Notes: generated by a model not told the origin, from the letters alone. A stretch of 64,000 nucleotides of DNA from Vibrionales bacterium SWAT-3 (GCA_000169995.1 AAZW01000014.1:43541-107540), one strand, 5' to 3'; shown: positions 17,300 through 27,582, numbered from the stretch's first letter. Made by a program: numbers and translations.

Positions 17300-19785
17300 A
17301 AATGACAAGACGTGCGTTTGTGAAAGCAAACGCAGCTGCATCAGCGGCAGCCGTTGCAGGTGTAACACTACCGGCAACAGCAACCAACCTGATTGCTAGC
17401 TCAGATCAAACAAAAATCACGTGGGATAAAGCGCCTTGTCGTTTTTGTGGTACGGGCTGTTCGGTACTAGTAGGTACTCAAAACGGCAAAGTGGTTGCGA
17501 CTCAAGGCGACCCAGAAGCACCGGTAAACAAAGGCCTTAACTGTATCAAAGGCTACTTCCTTTCAAAAATCATGTACGGCAAAGACCGTCTAGAACAACC
17601 TCTTCTTCGTATGAAAGATGGCGAGTTCCATAAAGATGGTGATTTTGCACCAGTATCTTGGGACAAAGCGTTCGACGTGATGGCTGAGAAATGGAAAGAA
17701 TCTCTTAAGAAGAACGGCCCAACAGGTGTTGGTATGTTCGGTTCTGGTCAGTGGACAGTAATGGAAGGCTACGCAGCCGTTAAGATGATGAAAGCGGGTT
17801 TCCGTTCAAACAACATCGATCCAAACGCTCGTCACTGTATGGCTTCTGCGGTAGGTGCATTCATGCGTACCTTCGGTATCGATGAGCCAATGGGTTGTTA
17901 CGATGACTTTGAACACGCAGACGCATTTGTACTGTGGGGTTCAAACATGGCAGAAATGCACCCAGTACTATGGACTCGTATTACAGACCGTCGTCTAAGC
18001 CACCCACACGTTCAAGTAAACGTATTGTCTACTTACTACCACCGTTCTTTTGAGCTTGCAGACACTGGTTACATCTTCAACCCTCAGTCTGACCTTGCGA
18101 TTGCAAACTTCATTGCAAACTACATCATTCAAAACGATGCGGTTAACTGGGACTTCGTAAACAAGCACACGCACTTCAAGCAGGCAACAACTGACATTGG
18201 TTACGGCCTTCGTGATGACGATCCACTACAGAAAGCAGCAGCAAACCCTAACTCAGGTGCAATGACTGCAATCACTTTCGAAGAGTACAAAGCAGCAGTT
18301 GCAGAGTACACAGTAGAGAAAGCATCTGAAATGTCAGGCGTATCTGAAGAGAACCTGATCAAGCTTGCTAAGCAATACGCGGATCCAAACATCAAAGTAA
18401 TGTCTCTATGGACGATGGGTATGAACCAACATACTCGTGGTGTATGGATGAACAGCCTTGTGTACAACATCCACCTTCTAACAGGTAAGATTTCTACTCC
18501 AGGTAACAGCCCATTCTCACTAACTGGCCAACCATCTGCGTGTGGTACAGCTCGTGAAGTAGGTACGTTCTCTCACCGTCTACCTGCAGATATGGTGGTT
18601 GCTAACCCTAAACACCGTAAGATTGCAGAAGACATCTGGAAACTTCCAGAAGGCACTATCCCAGCAAAACCTGGTAAACACGCTGTTGCTCAAGACCGTG
18701 CATTAAAAGACGGTACGATCAACGCTTACTGGGTAATGTGTAACAACAACATGCAAGCTGGTCCAAACATCAACACCGAACGTCTGCCTGGTTACCGTAA
18801 CCCAGATAACTTCATTGTTTGTTCAGACCCGTACCCAACAGCAACCGCACAAGCCGCTGACCTTATCCTTCCTACAGCAATGTGGATTGAGAAAGAAGGT
18901 GCTTACGGTAACGCTGAGCGTCGTACACAAGCATGGTACCAACAAGTGAAAACGGTAGGTGAAGCTAAGTCTGACCTATGGCAAATCATGGAGTTCTCTA
19001 AACGCTTCACTATTGAAGAAGTTTGGGGTGAAGAACTGGTTGCGAAAATGCCTGAGTACCGTGGCAAAACCATGTACGACGTGCTTTACAAAAACGGCAA
19101 TGTTGATGCTTTCCCTCTGTCTGAAGCTCAAGAGCTTAACGACGATGCACAAGCACAAGGTTTCTACGTTCAAAAAGGTCTATTCGAAGAGTACGCAGCC
19201 TTTGGTCGCGGCCACGGTCACGATTTAGCACCATACGACACTTACCACAAAGTACGCGGCCTACGCTGGCCTGTTGTTGACGGTAAAGAGACTCAATGGC
19301 GCTTTAAAGAAGGTTCAGATCCGTACGCTAAGAAAGGTTCTGGTTGGGACTTCTACGGCAAGCCAGATGGTAAAGCACTGATCATCAATGCTCCATACGA
19401 AGCGCCACCTGAAGTACCAAACGATGAATACGATATGTGGCTATGTACGGGTCGTGTTCTTGAGCACTGGCACACAGGTACTATGACTCGTCGTGTACCA
19501 GAACTTTACAAAGCAGTACCAGATGCACTTTGTTACATGCACCCTGCTGACGCTAAAGCTCGTGGCCTACGCCGTGGTGATGAAGTTCTTATCGAAAACA
19601 AACGTGGTGAAGTTCGTGTGCGTGTTGAAACTCGCGGCCGTAACCGTCCACCACAAGGCTTGGTATTCGTACCGTTCTTTGATGCAAGAATTCTGATCAA
19701 CAAGTTGATCTTGGATGCAACGGATCCTCTGTCTAAACAGACGGACTACAAGAAGTGTCCAGTTAAGATCACTAAAGTTGCTTAA
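17296..19785 (+). CDS. napA: Periplasmic nitrate reductase catalytic subunit NapA
   Basis: 829 aa, the normal length. The twin-arginine signal [20 protein letters not shown] is followed by the mature enzyme, with a 4Fe-4S motif [13 protein letters not shown] and a later Cys in GLNCIKGYF. The molybdenum-ligand Cys is in [11 protein letters not shown]. It carries bis-MGD and reduces nitrate to nitrite in the periplasm with electrons from NapC through NapB. C-terminal molybdopterin-binding region includes [17 protein letters not shown]. Nothing is broken. Confidence 0.97.
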   Translation: MKMTRRAFVKANAAASAAAVAGVTLPATATNLIASSDQTKITWDKAPCRFCGTGCSVLVGTQNGKVVATQGDPEAPVNKGLNCIKGYFLSKIMYGKDRLEQPLLRMKDGEFHKDGDFAPVSWDKAFDVMAEKWKESLKKNGPTGVGMFGSGQWTVMEGYAAVKMMKAGFRSNNIDPNARHCMASAVGAFMRTFGIDEPMGCYDDFEHADAFVLWGSNMAEMHPVLWTRITDRRLSHPHVQVNVLSTYYHRSFELADTGYIFNPQSDLAIANFIANYIIQNDAVNWDFVNKHTHFKQATTDIGYGLRDDDPLQKAAANPNSGAMTAITFEEYKAAVAEYTVEKASEMSGVSEENLIKLAKQYADPNIKVMSLWTMGMNQHTRGVWMNSLVYNIHLLTGKISTPGNSPFSLTGQPSACGTAREVGTFSHRLPADMVVANPKHRKIAEDIWKLPEGTIPAKPGKHAVAQDRALKDGTINAYWVMCNNNMQAGPNINTERLPGYRNPDNFIVCSDPYPTATAQAADLILPTAMWIEKEGAYGNAERRTQAWYQQVKTVGEAKSDLWQIMEFSKRFTIEEVWGEELVAKMPEYRGKTMYDVLYKNGNVDAFPLSEAQELNDDAQAQGFYVQKGLFEEYAAFGRGHGHDLAPYDTYHKVRGLRWPVVDGKETQWRFKEGSDPYAKKGSGWDFYGKPDGKALIINAPYEAPPEVPNDEYDMWLCTGRVLEHWHTGTMTRRVPELYKAVPDALCYMHPADAKARGLRRGDEVLIENKRGEVRVRVETRGRNRPPQGLVFVPFFDARILINKLILDATDPLSKQTDYKKCPVKITKVA

Positions 19786-19895
19786 GCCCTAGGCTTAGAG
19801 AAACGATCTTAAGTATTTAATATTGCGGCTACTTTTTCATCATTTAGAAAAAAGTAGTCTTCTCAAAGAATTAGCCTTTAGGCGGAGAAATTAAC

Positions 19896-20351
19896 ATGAA
19901 AAAACTGATTACTGCCCTACTATCAGCTGGTCTTTTGCTAGCTGGCGTGGCTCAAGCTGAGCTGGATAACCCTGGCGGCATTGGTGGCGTAGAGTCTTTA
20001 CGTGGTGTAAGTGAACTTGAAGCAACGCGTGCAGCAGACGACTTCAAAAAGTACCCTCGCGACCAAGTGCTTGAGAGCGATTACGTATACCAACCACCAT
20101 TGGTACCTCACAATATCCGTAGCTACGAAGTCTCTCTGAACGCAAATAAGTGTCTGTCTTGCCACAGCTGGAAAAATGCGAAAGAGATGGGTGCAACAAA
20201 AATTAGTGTTACTCACTACATGAACCGTGAAGATGCAGTACTTGCTGACGTTTCACCTCGTCGTTACTTCTGTCTGCAGTGTCACGTTCCTCAAGCTAAT
20301 GCGAAACCATTAGTAGAGAACGAGTTCAAACCTGTTGACTCACTACGCTAA
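19896..20351 (+). CDS. napB: Diheme cytochrome c NapB
   Basis: 151 aa with a Sec signal peptide (MKKLITALLSAGLLLAGVAQ) and two heme-c motifs, CLSCH and CLQCH, spaced about 40 residues apart as in NapB. It passes electrons from NapC to NapA in the periplasm. Ribosome site aggcggag precedes the ATG. It lies 110 bp after napA. Confidence 0.95.
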   Translation: MKKLITALLSAGLLLAGVAQAELDNPGGIGGVESLRGVSELEATRAADDFKKYPRDQVLESDYVYQPPLVPHNIRSYEVSLNANKCLSCHSWKNAKEMGATKISVTHYMNREDAVLADVSPRRYFCLQCHVPQANAKPLVENEFKPVDSLR

Positions 20352-20380
20352 TCTTAGCCGTATTGTAGAGAGGCTATTAT

Positions 20381-20959
20381 ATGAAATTATTGAAAGCGTT
20401 TTGGAAAAGACTGACAACTCCAAGTAAAGCAGCCGTAGGCCTTGTACTTTTCTTGGGGTTCTCTGGTGGTCTTTTATTCTGGGGTGCATTTAACACGGGT
20501 ATGGAAGCAACCAATACAGAAGAGTTCTGTTCTGGCTGTCACGCACCTATCGTTGAAGAGATCCAAGAGACGATTCACTACTCTAACCGTTCAGGCGTTC
20601 GTGCAATCTGTTCAGACTGTCACGTGCCGCATGAGTGGACGGATAAGATTGTTCGTAAAGTTCAAGCATCAAAAGAGCTATATGCTCACTTTATTTCAAA
20701 GACGATTGATACGCCTGAGAAATTCAAAGAGCGTCGTCATCACTTAGCTGAGCGCGAATGGGCTCGATTGAAGAAGAACGATTCACTTGAGTGTCGTAAC
20801 TGTCACCAGTTCGATTACATGGACTTCTCCGAACAGAGTCCTCGTAGTGCGAAACAACACTCAACAGCGCTGGCTTCTGGTGAGAAGACATGTGTAGACT
20901 GCCACAAAGGAATCGCACATAAACTACCAGACATGCACGGCGTTGAAGGCTGGCAATAA
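20381..20959 (+). CDS. napC: Tetraheme quinol dehydrogenase NapC
   Basis: 192 aa: one N-terminal membrane helix ([20 protein letters not shown]) and four heme motifs, CSGCH, CSDCH, CRNCH and CVDCH. NapC of the NapC/NirT family takes electrons from menaquinol or ubiquinol at the inner membrane and passes them to NapB. It is 29 bp after napB and 11 bp before the small ORF that follows. Confidence 0.95.
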   Translation: MKLLKAFWKRLTTPSKAAVGLVLFLGFSGGLLFWGAFNTGMEATNTEEFCSGCHAPIVEEIQETIHYSNRSGVRAICSDCHVPHEWTDKIVRKVQASKELYAHFISKTIDTPEKFKERRHHLAEREWARLKKNDSLECRNCHQFDYMDFSEQSPRSAKQHSTALASGEKTCVDCHKGIAHKLPDMHGVEGWQ

Positions 20960-20970
20960 GGAGCAATTGA

Positions 20971-21108
20971 ATGAGTACTTTAGAGAGCGTAATTTGGCAT
21001 ATCCTAGGTTACAGTGCTATGCCAGTTATCATTCTTGGTGGCTTCGTAGGTGTTGCAGCCGTGTCTCTTTGGATTTTATCTATGGGTAAAGACAAAGAAA
21101 TCGATTAA
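20971..21108 (+). CDS. TIGR02808-type 45-aa membrane protein at the end of the nap operon
   Basis: A 45-codon ORF starting MSTLESVIWHILGYSAMPV and ending GKDKEID. It has one membrane helix (VIILGGFVGVAAVSLWILSM) and a short charged tail. The ribosome site aaggagc is ideally placed, and the gene begins 11 bp after the napC stop. I recall a short family annotated TIGR02808 of this form in Vibrio nap clusters; the function is unknown. Position suggests a NapC- or quinol-associated helper, comparable in size to NapE, which is otherwise absent here. That role is inference. Confidence 0.8.
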   Translation: MSTLESVIWHILGYSAMPVIILGGFVGVAAVSLWILSMGKDKEID

Positions 21109-21159
21109 GAATCGACATTACATCAACGCTATCAGTTATTTTTAAGATAGGTTGATACG

Positions 21160-21171
21160 AAAAGCCACTGA
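21160..21171 (+). terminator. Left arm of the split nap operon terminator
   Basis: AAAAGCCACTGA pairs with the right arm TCAGTGGCTTTT at 22603-22614. The two are separated only by the IS3-family element and its 3-bp duplication. Rejoined, they form an 11-12 bp stem with a short loop and a T-run. Confidence 0.85.
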
Positions 21172-21220
21172 GTTTGAACTGACCCCCAATAGTTGGACAC
21201 CAATTATTGGGGGTCTTTTT

Positions 21221-21730
21221 ATGTCCAAATATAACCGAGAGCTAAAATGTATCATTGCTAAGCAATACTTAGATGGCACATCATCTCTCTACTTAGCAAA
21301 ACAATATTCAATTTCTTCAAGACAGATACGGTATTGGGCTCAAGTCTTTGCCATCCATGGTGCTAACTCATTTTTACCAACTAAGCATGCTGCTACTGCT
21401 CAGGAAAAACGAAAAGCATTGAATTTAATGTGGACGAATGATTGGTCTCTCACGCACACTAGCGCAGTATTAAACCTCTCATCCCCTGGGATACTCTCTG
21501 TCTGGCTCAAAAGATTTAATGAGCTCGGTATCAAAGGGCTCAAAATGCGCCAGAAAGGAAGACCTCCAATGAAACAGCACCCTCAACGTACCACTAAGCC
21601 TGATGATGAAATGACGCTTGAGGAGCTAAAAGAGGAGTTGCTCTACTTGCGAACCGAGAATGCCGTTCTAAAAAAGTTGGAAGAGTTGGAGCAGGAAAAA
21701 AACCGTCGAACAAAGAAAAAGCGGTCATAG
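21221..21730 (+). CDS. IS3-family transposase OrfA
   Basis: 169 aa from ATG 21221. It has two helix-turn-helix regions (SSLYLAKQYSISSRQIRYW and SLTHTSAVLNLSSPGILSVW) and a C-terminal leucine-rich coiled segment (LEELKEELLYLRTENAVLKKL), typical of IS150-group OrfA, which binds the element ends. Near its end a run of seven A (21696-21702) permits a -1 slip into OrfB, producing the OrfAB transposase. Confidence 0.93.
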   Translation: MSKYNRELKCIIAKQYLDGTSSLYLAKQYSISSRQIRYWAQVFAIHGANSFLPTKHAATAQEKRKALNLMWTNDWSLTHTSAVLNLSSPGILSVWLKRFNELGIKGLKMRQKGRPPMKQHPQRTTKPDDEMTLEELKEELLYLRTENAVLKKLEELEQEKNRRTKKKRS

Positions 21731-22569
21731 CTCTAACTCTTAAAGGCAAGTACCCGTTAAAGCACTTACTGCACACTCTACAGCTGGCAAAAAGTGTCTT
21801 TTATTATCAAGTTCAAACGAGCAAGCGCCCAAATAGCTACGAACGTGAGCTGCGGTTGATAAAGTCAATTTATCATGAACATAAGGGACGATACGGCTAC
21901 CGCCGTATTCACTTGGAACTAAAAAATCGGGGGTTCGTGCTTAATCACAAAACGGTTCAAAGGCTTATGGCTCAGCTCAACCTTAAATCGACGGTCAGGA
22001 TTAAAAAGTATCGTTCATACCGAGGAGAGTCTGGAACAGCTGCTCCCAACGTGCTTGAAAGAGATTTTAGTGCGACTCAACCCGATGAAAAATGGGTAAC
22101 TGATGTCACGGAGTTTAAAGTCAAAGAGCAGAAAGTATACTTATCTCCCGTTGTCGACTTGTTTACTCAGGAGGTGGTTGCTTATAGAGTGGCCAAGAAT
22201 GCCTGCTTGCCGCTTGTCACGGATATGCTAACGGAGGCTATATCAACGCTTAAACCCAACTCAAAGCCAATTATACATAGCGACCAAGGTTGGCAATATC
22301 GTCATCGACAGTATCAGAAAAAGGTAGCGGAGAGTGGGTTAACGCAAAGCATGTCGAGAAAAGGTAACTGCTTGGATAATGCTGTTGCTGAAAATTTTTT
22401 TGCTTTACTCAAAACAGAGATGTATCACAACCAAAGCTTTGAAGATGCAGATGCTCTGATAGCGCAAATCAAAGAGTATATCGAGTACTACAATACCAAA
22501 CGTATAAAAGTGAAACTAAAAGGCCTGACTCCGATAGAATATCGAACTCAGGCCTTGAAAGCCGCTTAA
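21697..22569 (+). CDS. IS3-family transposase OrfB (expressed by -1 frameshift)
   Basis: The frame is open from the A7 slip site and continues PSNKEKAVIALTLKGKYPLK into the integrase core. The DDE residues are in KWVTDVTEF, IHSDQGWQYRH and DNAVAENFFALLKTE. An internal start near 21856 would lack the N-terminal part. No defect seen; the element is probably mobile. Confidence 0.93.
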   Translation, partial: KKPSNKEKAVIALTLKGKYPLKHLLHTLQLAKSVFYYQVQTSKRPNSYERELRLIKSIYHEHKGRYGYRRIHLELKNRGFVLNHKTVQRLMAQLNLKSTVRIKKYRSYRGESGTAAPNVLERDFSATQPDEKWVTDVTEFKVKEQKVYLSPVVDLFTQEVVAYRVAKNACLPLVTDMLTEAISTLKPNSKPIIHSDQGWQYRHRQYQKKVAESGLTQSMSRKGNCLDNAVAENFFALLKTEMYHNQSFEDADALIAQIKEYIEYYNTKRIKVKLKGLTPIEYRTQALKAA

Positions 22570-22602
22570 CAGAAATGTCCAACTTTACGGGGTCACTTCA
22601 GT

Positions 22603-22618
22603 TCAGTGGCTTTTTTAT
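22603..22618 (+). terminator. Right arm of the split nap operon terminator
   Basis: TCAGTGGCTTTTTTAT: the right arm and T-run of the hairpin whose left arm is at 21160-21171. On its own, without the left arm 1.4 kb away, it should not terminate efficiently. Confidence 0.85.
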
Positions 22619-22656
22619 TGTTTGACGTTCTGTACTTTCAAATACGTATACGTACT

Positions 22657-24483
22657 TTAGGCCTCACTTTCCGGTACGTCTTTCTCTGCGACTTCTGTAT
22701 CAACGTTCTCTTTATCGACGATAGGAAGTACCTGTTTTACGTAGTTACCCGGCGCCTTGCCAATTACAGGGTGCAGCTCAGAACCTTGATTAAACGGTTC
22801 GATTTTCTCATCTGCTTCAAAGCCCTGCAGCCATTGATTCCAGTGAGTCCACCATGAGCCTTCATTGTGAGTCGCATTCGATAGCCACTCGTCTGCAGAA
22901 TCATCCAAGTTATCGTTTAGCCAGAATCCGTACTTTTTCTTGTCTGGGTGATTAACAATGCCTGCAATATGACCAGACTCTCCAAGCACAAACGTTTTAT
23001 TACCACCGGTATTCAGTGCGCCACGGTAAGTCCCCTGCCATAAGGCAATATGGTCTTCTTTAGCCGAGATGAAGTAGCTTGGTATTTTGATCTTATTCAG
23101 GTCAATCCAGACACCGCCTACTTTCACGCCTTTGTCTTGAACAAGTTTATTCTCAAGGTAGAGCTCACGCAGCAAGAAATTATGGCATTTAGCTGCAACG
23201 TTAGTGCTGTCACTGTTCCAGTACAACAGATCAAACTCCATTGGGCTGCTGCCTTTTAGGTAGTTATCAATGTAGTAGTTCCAGTACAGGCTGTTTTCAC
23301 GAAGCAAACTGAATGTCACGCTTAATGAACGACCATCCATGAATCCTTTAGCATCGTTCTGTTTCTCAATAGCGTTAATGATCGTTTCATTGATATATGC
23401 GCCAACCTCTCCCGGCTGAGAGAAGTCTAATAGAGTCGTAAAGAAGGTCGCGGTTTTAATGCGTTTCTTCATTCTTTTAGCAGCATAGTAAGCGACCGTT
23501 GAAGCGAGAACAGTACCACCAATGCAGTAACCTGCAGCATTGATTTGCTCTTTACCTGTGATGTCTTCAATCGCCGTCACGGCTTTCGCTACGCCTTCCG
23601 TGACATAGTCACCGAACTCTAAGTCTTTTTGCGCTTCACCTGGGTTGCGCCAAGACATCATGAAGACGCTGTGCCCTTGCTCAAGCAACCAACGAACCAT
23701 TGAGTTCTTTTCACGAAGGTCGAGAATGTAGTACTTATTGATGAATGGAGGAACGATCAACAAAGGCGTCGCGTTCACCTTAGGTGTTTTTGGGTAGTAT
23801 TGAATAAGCTCGAACAGATCATTTTGAAAAACGACATCACCTTCCGTGTTCGCAACATCAACACCTAATCGGAAGGCATTATTGTTGGTCATACGGATCT
23901 TGAGGATATCCGCGCTTGCTTCAACGTCAGCTTGTAGCTGCTCTAGCCCATCGATCAGGTTTTCACCATTGCGCTCAAGCGTTAGCTTCATCAGCTCTGG
24001 GTTTGTCGCAATAAAGTTGCTTGGAGAAAGTGCGTTAATCGCCTGACGTGAAAAGAACGCCACACGTTCCTTGGTTTTCTCGTCTATGCCTTCGATTGAA
24101 TTAATGGTGTCGATATAGCTTTTGCTGAATAACAAATAAGACTGCTTGATAAAGCTGTAAAACGGGTCATTTTTCCACGCTTCATCAATAAAACGTTTAT
24201 CACTGCGATCTTCAGTAATGACGCTTTCGGTATTACCCATCAGTGCGGCATTTTGCCAAATCTTAAGTTGCTGTTCCCACCATTGGGATTGTAACTGAAG
24301 GAGAACGGCGGGTTGGTTAGCGGCTTGCTCGAAGATTTTTGACGCATCATCAAAATTCAACTCTTGCATCGCTTGATTTAGGGGAGATTGCGCGGCTTCC
24401 TTGTTTTGTTCAAAGTTTTCCCACCATTGCTGGTTTGTTTGTTGAAGTTTAACAAGGTAGTCCGAAAAGAAGTGTTGAAACAT
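22657..24483 (-). CDS. phaC: Class I polyhydroxyalkanoate synthase PhaC
   Basis: 608 aa. The N-terminal PhaC domain is followed by an alpha/beta-hydrolase core. The lipase-like box is GYCIGG (residues about 315-320), with Cys as nucleophile; the catalytic Asp is probably in SAKEDHIALW and the His in GESGHIAGIVNHP. It polymerises (R)-3-hydroxybutyryl-CoA made by PhaA and PhaB into storage granules. It is last in a leftward phaB-phaA-phaP-phaC set, and a strong hairpin separates it from phaP. A Glu/Asp-rich tail (VDTEVAEKDVPESEA) is present. Confidence 0.95.
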   Translation of the reverse strand: MFQHFFSDYLVKLQQTNQQWWENFEQNKEAAQSPLNQAMQELNFDDASKIFEQAANQPAVLLQLQSQWWEQQLKIWQNAALMGNTESVITEDRSDKRFIDEAWKNDPFYSFIKQSYLLFSKSYIDTINSIEGIDEKTKERVAFFSRQAINALSPSNFIATNPELMKLTLERNGENLIDGLEQLQADVEASADILKIRMTNNNAFRLGVDVANTEGDVVFQNDLFELIQYYPKTPKVNATPLLIVPPFINKYYILDLREKNSMVRWLLEQGHSVFMMSWRNPGEAQKDLEFGDYVTEGVAKAVTAIEDITGKEQINAAGYCIGGTVLASTVAYYAAKRMKKRIKTATFFTTLLDFSQPGEVGAYINETIINAIEKQNDAKGFMDGRSLSVTFSLLRENSLYWNYYIDNYLKGSSPMEFDLLYWNSDSTNVAAKCHNFLLRELYLENKLVQDKGVKVGGVWIDLNKIKIPSYFISAKEDHIALWQGTYRGALNTGGNKTFVLGESGHIAGIVNHPDKKKYGFWLNDNLDDSADEWLSNATHNEGSWWTHWNQWLQGFEADEKIEPFNQGSELHPVIGKAPGNYVKQVLPIVDKENVDTEVAEKDVPESEA

Positions 24484-24503
24484 AACATGACTCCAATAAT
24501 CGG

Positions 24504-24556
24504 AAAATCGCCACCGAGCCTCACAGTAAACACTGTGCTGACTCGATGGCGATTTT
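24504..24556 (-). terminator. Hairpin between phaP and phaC (attenuator candidate)
   Basis: AAAATCGCCACCGAG...CTCGATGGCGATTTT forms a long stem with one mismatch, with an inner CACAG/CTGTG stem. On the minus strand it is followed by TTTTCC. It lies just after the phasin stop and 20 bp before the phaC start, so it may terminate part of the transcripts. Confidence 0.75.
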
Positions 24557-24558
24557 AT

Positions 24559-24906
24559 TTATGCAGGTGTAACTGTTTTCAAGTTTTCAGTTGTTAGTGT
24601 TTCAACATCTTCTTTGAACTCTTTTGCCACAGCTTGAAGCTTAGCACTGTCGCTCATCATCTGTTGAGACAGTTGAGTTAACGCTGCTAGCTGCTGGCTG
24701 TTGAATGCCGTAAGGCTGTTCACATCTTTAATTTCACTTACTGCTTTCATTTGAGCAAGACCCATATCCGTGTAAGTCTGCATCGCATTCATTTGCAATT
24801 CCGTCATTGTTTGAACGTTCTTTGCAACCAACTTGTTGAACTTGAAGTACGGTTCAAATTGCTTTTCAGTTTGGTCAGTAATCGTTTTAAAAATATCCGT
24901 GTACAT
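24559..24906 (-). CDS. phaP: Phasin (PHA granule-associated protein)
   Basis: 115 aa, helical, with the phasin-2 pattern: ITDQTEKQFEPYFKFNKLVAKN, then amphipathic helices rich in Ala, Gln and Met (QMNAMQTYTDMGLAQMKAV). It coats the surface of PHA granules. A ribosome site (caggagt) precedes the ATG at 24906. It lies between phaA and phaC, as in other Vibrio. Confidence 0.9.
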   Translation of the reverse strand: MYTDIFKTITDQTEKQFEPYFKFNKLVAKNVQTMTELQMNAMQTYTDMGLAQMKAVSEIKDVNSLTAFNSQQLAALTQLSQQMMSDSAKLQAVAKEFKEDVETLTTENLKTVTPA

Positions 24907-25038
24907 AAGTAACTCCTGATGAATACATAGTGTAGTAAATTGGTACTGATATCGTTTCAGTTAAGGTGCGATGGTTTGCTAACGCACCTTGTAAACTGCA
25001 GCGATAAATTGTTTAGCTTGCCAACGATACATCCGGCG

Positions 25039-26250
25039 TTAACCTTCAATACCCTTAAGCAGAACAGCGGTTCCCATTCCCCCACCGACGCAGAGTGAAG
25101 CAACGCCATAACTGGTCTTTTGCTCAAGCATTTCGTGGATGAGTGAAACAATGATTCGGTTGCCTGACGCTCCTAGAGGATGGCCTAGGGCAATCGCGCC
25201 GCCGTTAACATTCACTTTTGGTTTAAAAGCGTCTAATGGCAGATCGTGCTGCTCAGAAAGCTGATACATCACGCCAAGCGCTTGCGCCGCAAACGCTTCG
25301 TTTAATTCAAACAGATCAACTTGTTCGAGTGTTAAATCCGCTTTATCCAGCGCTTTAGACACAGCCTCTACTGGACCTAAGCCCATGATCTTTGGGTCTA
25401 ATCCAGACTGTGCGTAGCTTGTTAGCTCGGCCAGTGGTGTCAGGCCGTATTTCGATACAGCACTCTCTGATGCCAAGATGATTGCACTCGCACCGTCATT
25501 GATACCTGAAGCGTTGCCCGCCGTTACAGTCCCTTCACGGTCGAATGCAGGACGAAGCTTTTGCAAACCTTCGAACGTTGCATCCGCTTTCGGATATTCA
25601 TCGGTATCAAAGGTGACGGTCTGTCTGCGCTGTTTCACTTCAACAGGCACAATTTGGTCAGCAAACTTACCTGCTTCAATTGCAGCTACCGCTTTTTGTT
25701 GGCTTTCTAGCGCGTAGTTGTCTTGAGCAAGACGCGAGATATTCAATGTATTCGCAATGTTCTCTGCTGTCACACCCATGTGGTAATGATTGAACGCATC
25801 CGTCAGACCATCGCCAACAAGCAGATCTTTCATCGAAATGTCGCCCATCTTGTGTCCGTTACGAATACTTGGCGGAACCACGAAAGGGATTTGAGACATC
25901 ACTTCCACACCCGCAGCAACCACGATTTCTGCATCTTGGGCTTTAATATGAGCTGCAGCATCCATGACTGATTTCATACCACTGCCACAGATCATGTTGA
26001 CACCATAGGCGGGAGTCTCTTCAGGAAGCCCAGCGTAGATAGAAGCCTGACGTGCAACCCCCATACCTTGCCCTGCTGAAATCACGTTACCGACGATCAC
26101 TTCATCAATGACATCTAGGGGAAGATCTACTGAGTCCAGAGCCCCTTTAATTGCGACGCCAGCTAACTCACCCGCGCTAACGTTTTTCAATGAACCCGTA
26201 AATGAACCAATTGGTGTACGTTTCGCTGCAACAATAAATACTTTTTCCAT
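25039..26250 (-). CDS. phaA: Acetyl-CoA C-acetyltransferase PhaA
   Basis: 403 aa, a thiolase with the acyl-accepting Cys in NMICGSGMK, the His in [18 protein letters not shown] and the second Cys in [14 protein letters not shown]. It condenses two acetyl-CoA into acetoacetyl-CoA, the first step of polyhydroxybutyrate synthesis. It starts 25 bp after phaB ends; both are on the minus strand and likely co-transcribed. Confidence 0.95.
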   Translation of the reverse strand: MEKVFIVAAKRTPIGSFTGSLKNVSAGELAGVAIKGALDSVDLPLDVIDEVIVGNVISAGQGMGVARQASIYAGLPEETPAYGVNMICGSGMKSVMDAAAHIKAQDAEIVVAAGVEVMSQIPFVVPPSIRNGHKMGDISMKDLLVGDGLTDAFNHYHMGVTAENIANTLNISRLAQDNYALESQQKAVAAIEAGKFADQIVPVEVKQRRQTVTFDTDEYPKADATFEGLQKLRPAFDREGTVTAGNASGINDGASAIILASESAVSKYGLTPLAELTSYAQSGLDPKIMGLGPVEAVSKALDKADLTLEQVDLFELNEAFAAQALGVMYQLSEQHDLPLDAFKPKVNVNGGAIALGHPLGASGNRIIVSLIHEMLEQKTSYGVASLCVGGGMGTAVLLKGIEG

Positions 26251-26275
26251 TATTCAATTCCTGTCAGTTTCGCCA

Positions 26276-27016
26276 TTAGTGCATGTACAAACCGCCATTT
26301 ACAGACAAAGTCTCGCCTGTAATGTATGCACCAGATTCGCTTGCTAGGAAACCAACCGCTTCGGCAATTTCCACAGGCGTTGCTAAACGTTTCATTGGAA
26401 TTTGGTTCTTGATTGAATCCAATACTTCAGGCTTCATTTGCTCAACCATTGGCGTTGCAGTGTAGCCAGGGGCAATCACGTTCACTGTTACGCCACTGCG
26501 AGCGCCTTCTGCAGCTAGGGCTTTCGAGAAACCAATCATTCCCGCTTTAGCCGCCGAGTAATTAGTTTGTCCGAATTGACCTTTAAGACCATTCACTGAA
26601 GAAATGTTGATAACTCGGCAGTTACCTTTCTCACACATAGGAGCGAATAGTGGCTGAGTCACGTTGAACAAACTGTTTAAGTTCGTTTCGATAACCTCTT
26701 TCCACGCTTCTGCGTTCATCTTTTTGAACACGCTATCACGTGTAATGCCGGCGTTATTGACGAGAACATCTATCGTTCCCTCTTCTTCTAACAACTTGCT
26801 TAGGCTCAATGCACATTCTTCAGTATTCGTGACATCCAATTCAAATAATCGCACTTGGTCTTCAGTAAATTTTTTCTCATTGAACCAATCCAATGCACAC
26901 TGGTAGTTTCCAGTAAAGTACGTCGCAATCACACGATATCCGTCAGCGACCAACTTAGATGATATAGCCGAGCCGATACCGCCCTTTGACCCTGTAATTA
27001 AAGCAAGTTTTTTCAT
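26276..27016 (-). CDS. phaB: Acetoacetyl-CoA reductase PhaB
   Basis: 246 aa from MKKLALITGSKGGIGSAIS, a short-chain dehydrogenase with the TGxxxGIG cofactor motif, NNAGITRD, catalytic Ser in INISSVNG and YSAAK. It reduces acetoacetyl-CoA to (R)-3-hydroxybutyryl-CoA with NADPH. The in-frame ATG at 27028 lies inside the likely ribosome site (taagggatgg), so 27016 is preferred. First gene of the pha set. Confidence 0.93.
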   Translation of the reverse strand: MKKLALITGSKGGIGSAISSKLVADGYRVIATYFTGNYQCALDWFNEKKFTEDQVRLFELDVTNTEECALSLSKLLEEEGTIDVLVNNAGITRDSVFKKMNAEAWKEVIETNLNSLFNVTQPLFAPMCEKGNCRVINISSVNGLKGQFGQTNYSAAKAGMIGFSKALAAEGARSGVTVNVIAPGYTATPMVEQMKPEVLDSIKNQIPMKRLATPVEIAEAVGFLASESGAYITGETLSVNGGLYMH

Positions 27017-27028
27017 TAATGGTTCCAT

Positions 27029-27582
27029 CCCTTACAAGTAATTAAATAACAATGATGTTAATAAGATAATGTCTTACTCGATAATTAATCTTTTCATTTC
27101 GCTTTAATTAAACACTACATATCAAAATCAAAAATTATTATTACAAACAGAAAATAATTTCTATTGATGTCTAGAAACCTGACTTGGATCTCAAAAACGA
27201 TGAAATGTTGCACACATGTAAAATCACACCAAACCATTGATTTAAAACAGATATTTTTTAATATCACTTGTATCAACAAAACGATAAGTCACTGTAAAAC
27301 CAAGATAAAAATATAATCTGAACCTTGTTTCAATAAGAATGCAATATTGAATTTACAATTTATTGACTACCGAAATATTAGTGAAGGAATTATTTCTTAT
27401 TAATAAATCCATCTTATTTGTTTCATAAATCAGTCAATATAAATTAGGAGAAAATAGAGAAAGATTCCCATTTAACAAACAACAAAAAAGCCCAATCTAT
27501 TACAGAGTGGGCTTTTTTATTTAATTGATAAGTTAACGTCTATCGACTATTTACATTCTCAACGGTAATAATTTGACGTCTC
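27029..27582. other. AT-rich intergenic region upstream of phaB
   Basis: About 550 bp with no convincing ORF on either strand. It is strongly AT-rich at 27050-27480 and must contain the phaB promoter. One terminator is visible at 27484-27518. Confidence 0.5.
27484..27518. terminator. Bidirectional rho-independent terminator
   Basis: AAAAAAGCCCA...TGGGCTTTTTT. The stem is GC-rich and flanked by A- and T-runs. It serves the SH3-like protein gene on the minus strand. Confidence 0.85.

Larger units (their letters stand above)
21175..22600 (+). mobile_element. IS3-family element, IS150 group
   Basis: 1426 bp with imperfect terminal inverted repeats: left TGAACTGACCCCCAATAGTT and right (complement) TGAAGTGACCCCGTAAAGTT, both continuing GGACA. 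It is flanked by the 3-bp direct repeat GTT (21172-21174, 22601-22603), usual for IS3 elements. It encodes OrfA and OrfB with an A7 slip site and appears intact. It inserted in the loop of the nap terminator. Confidence 0.95.
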
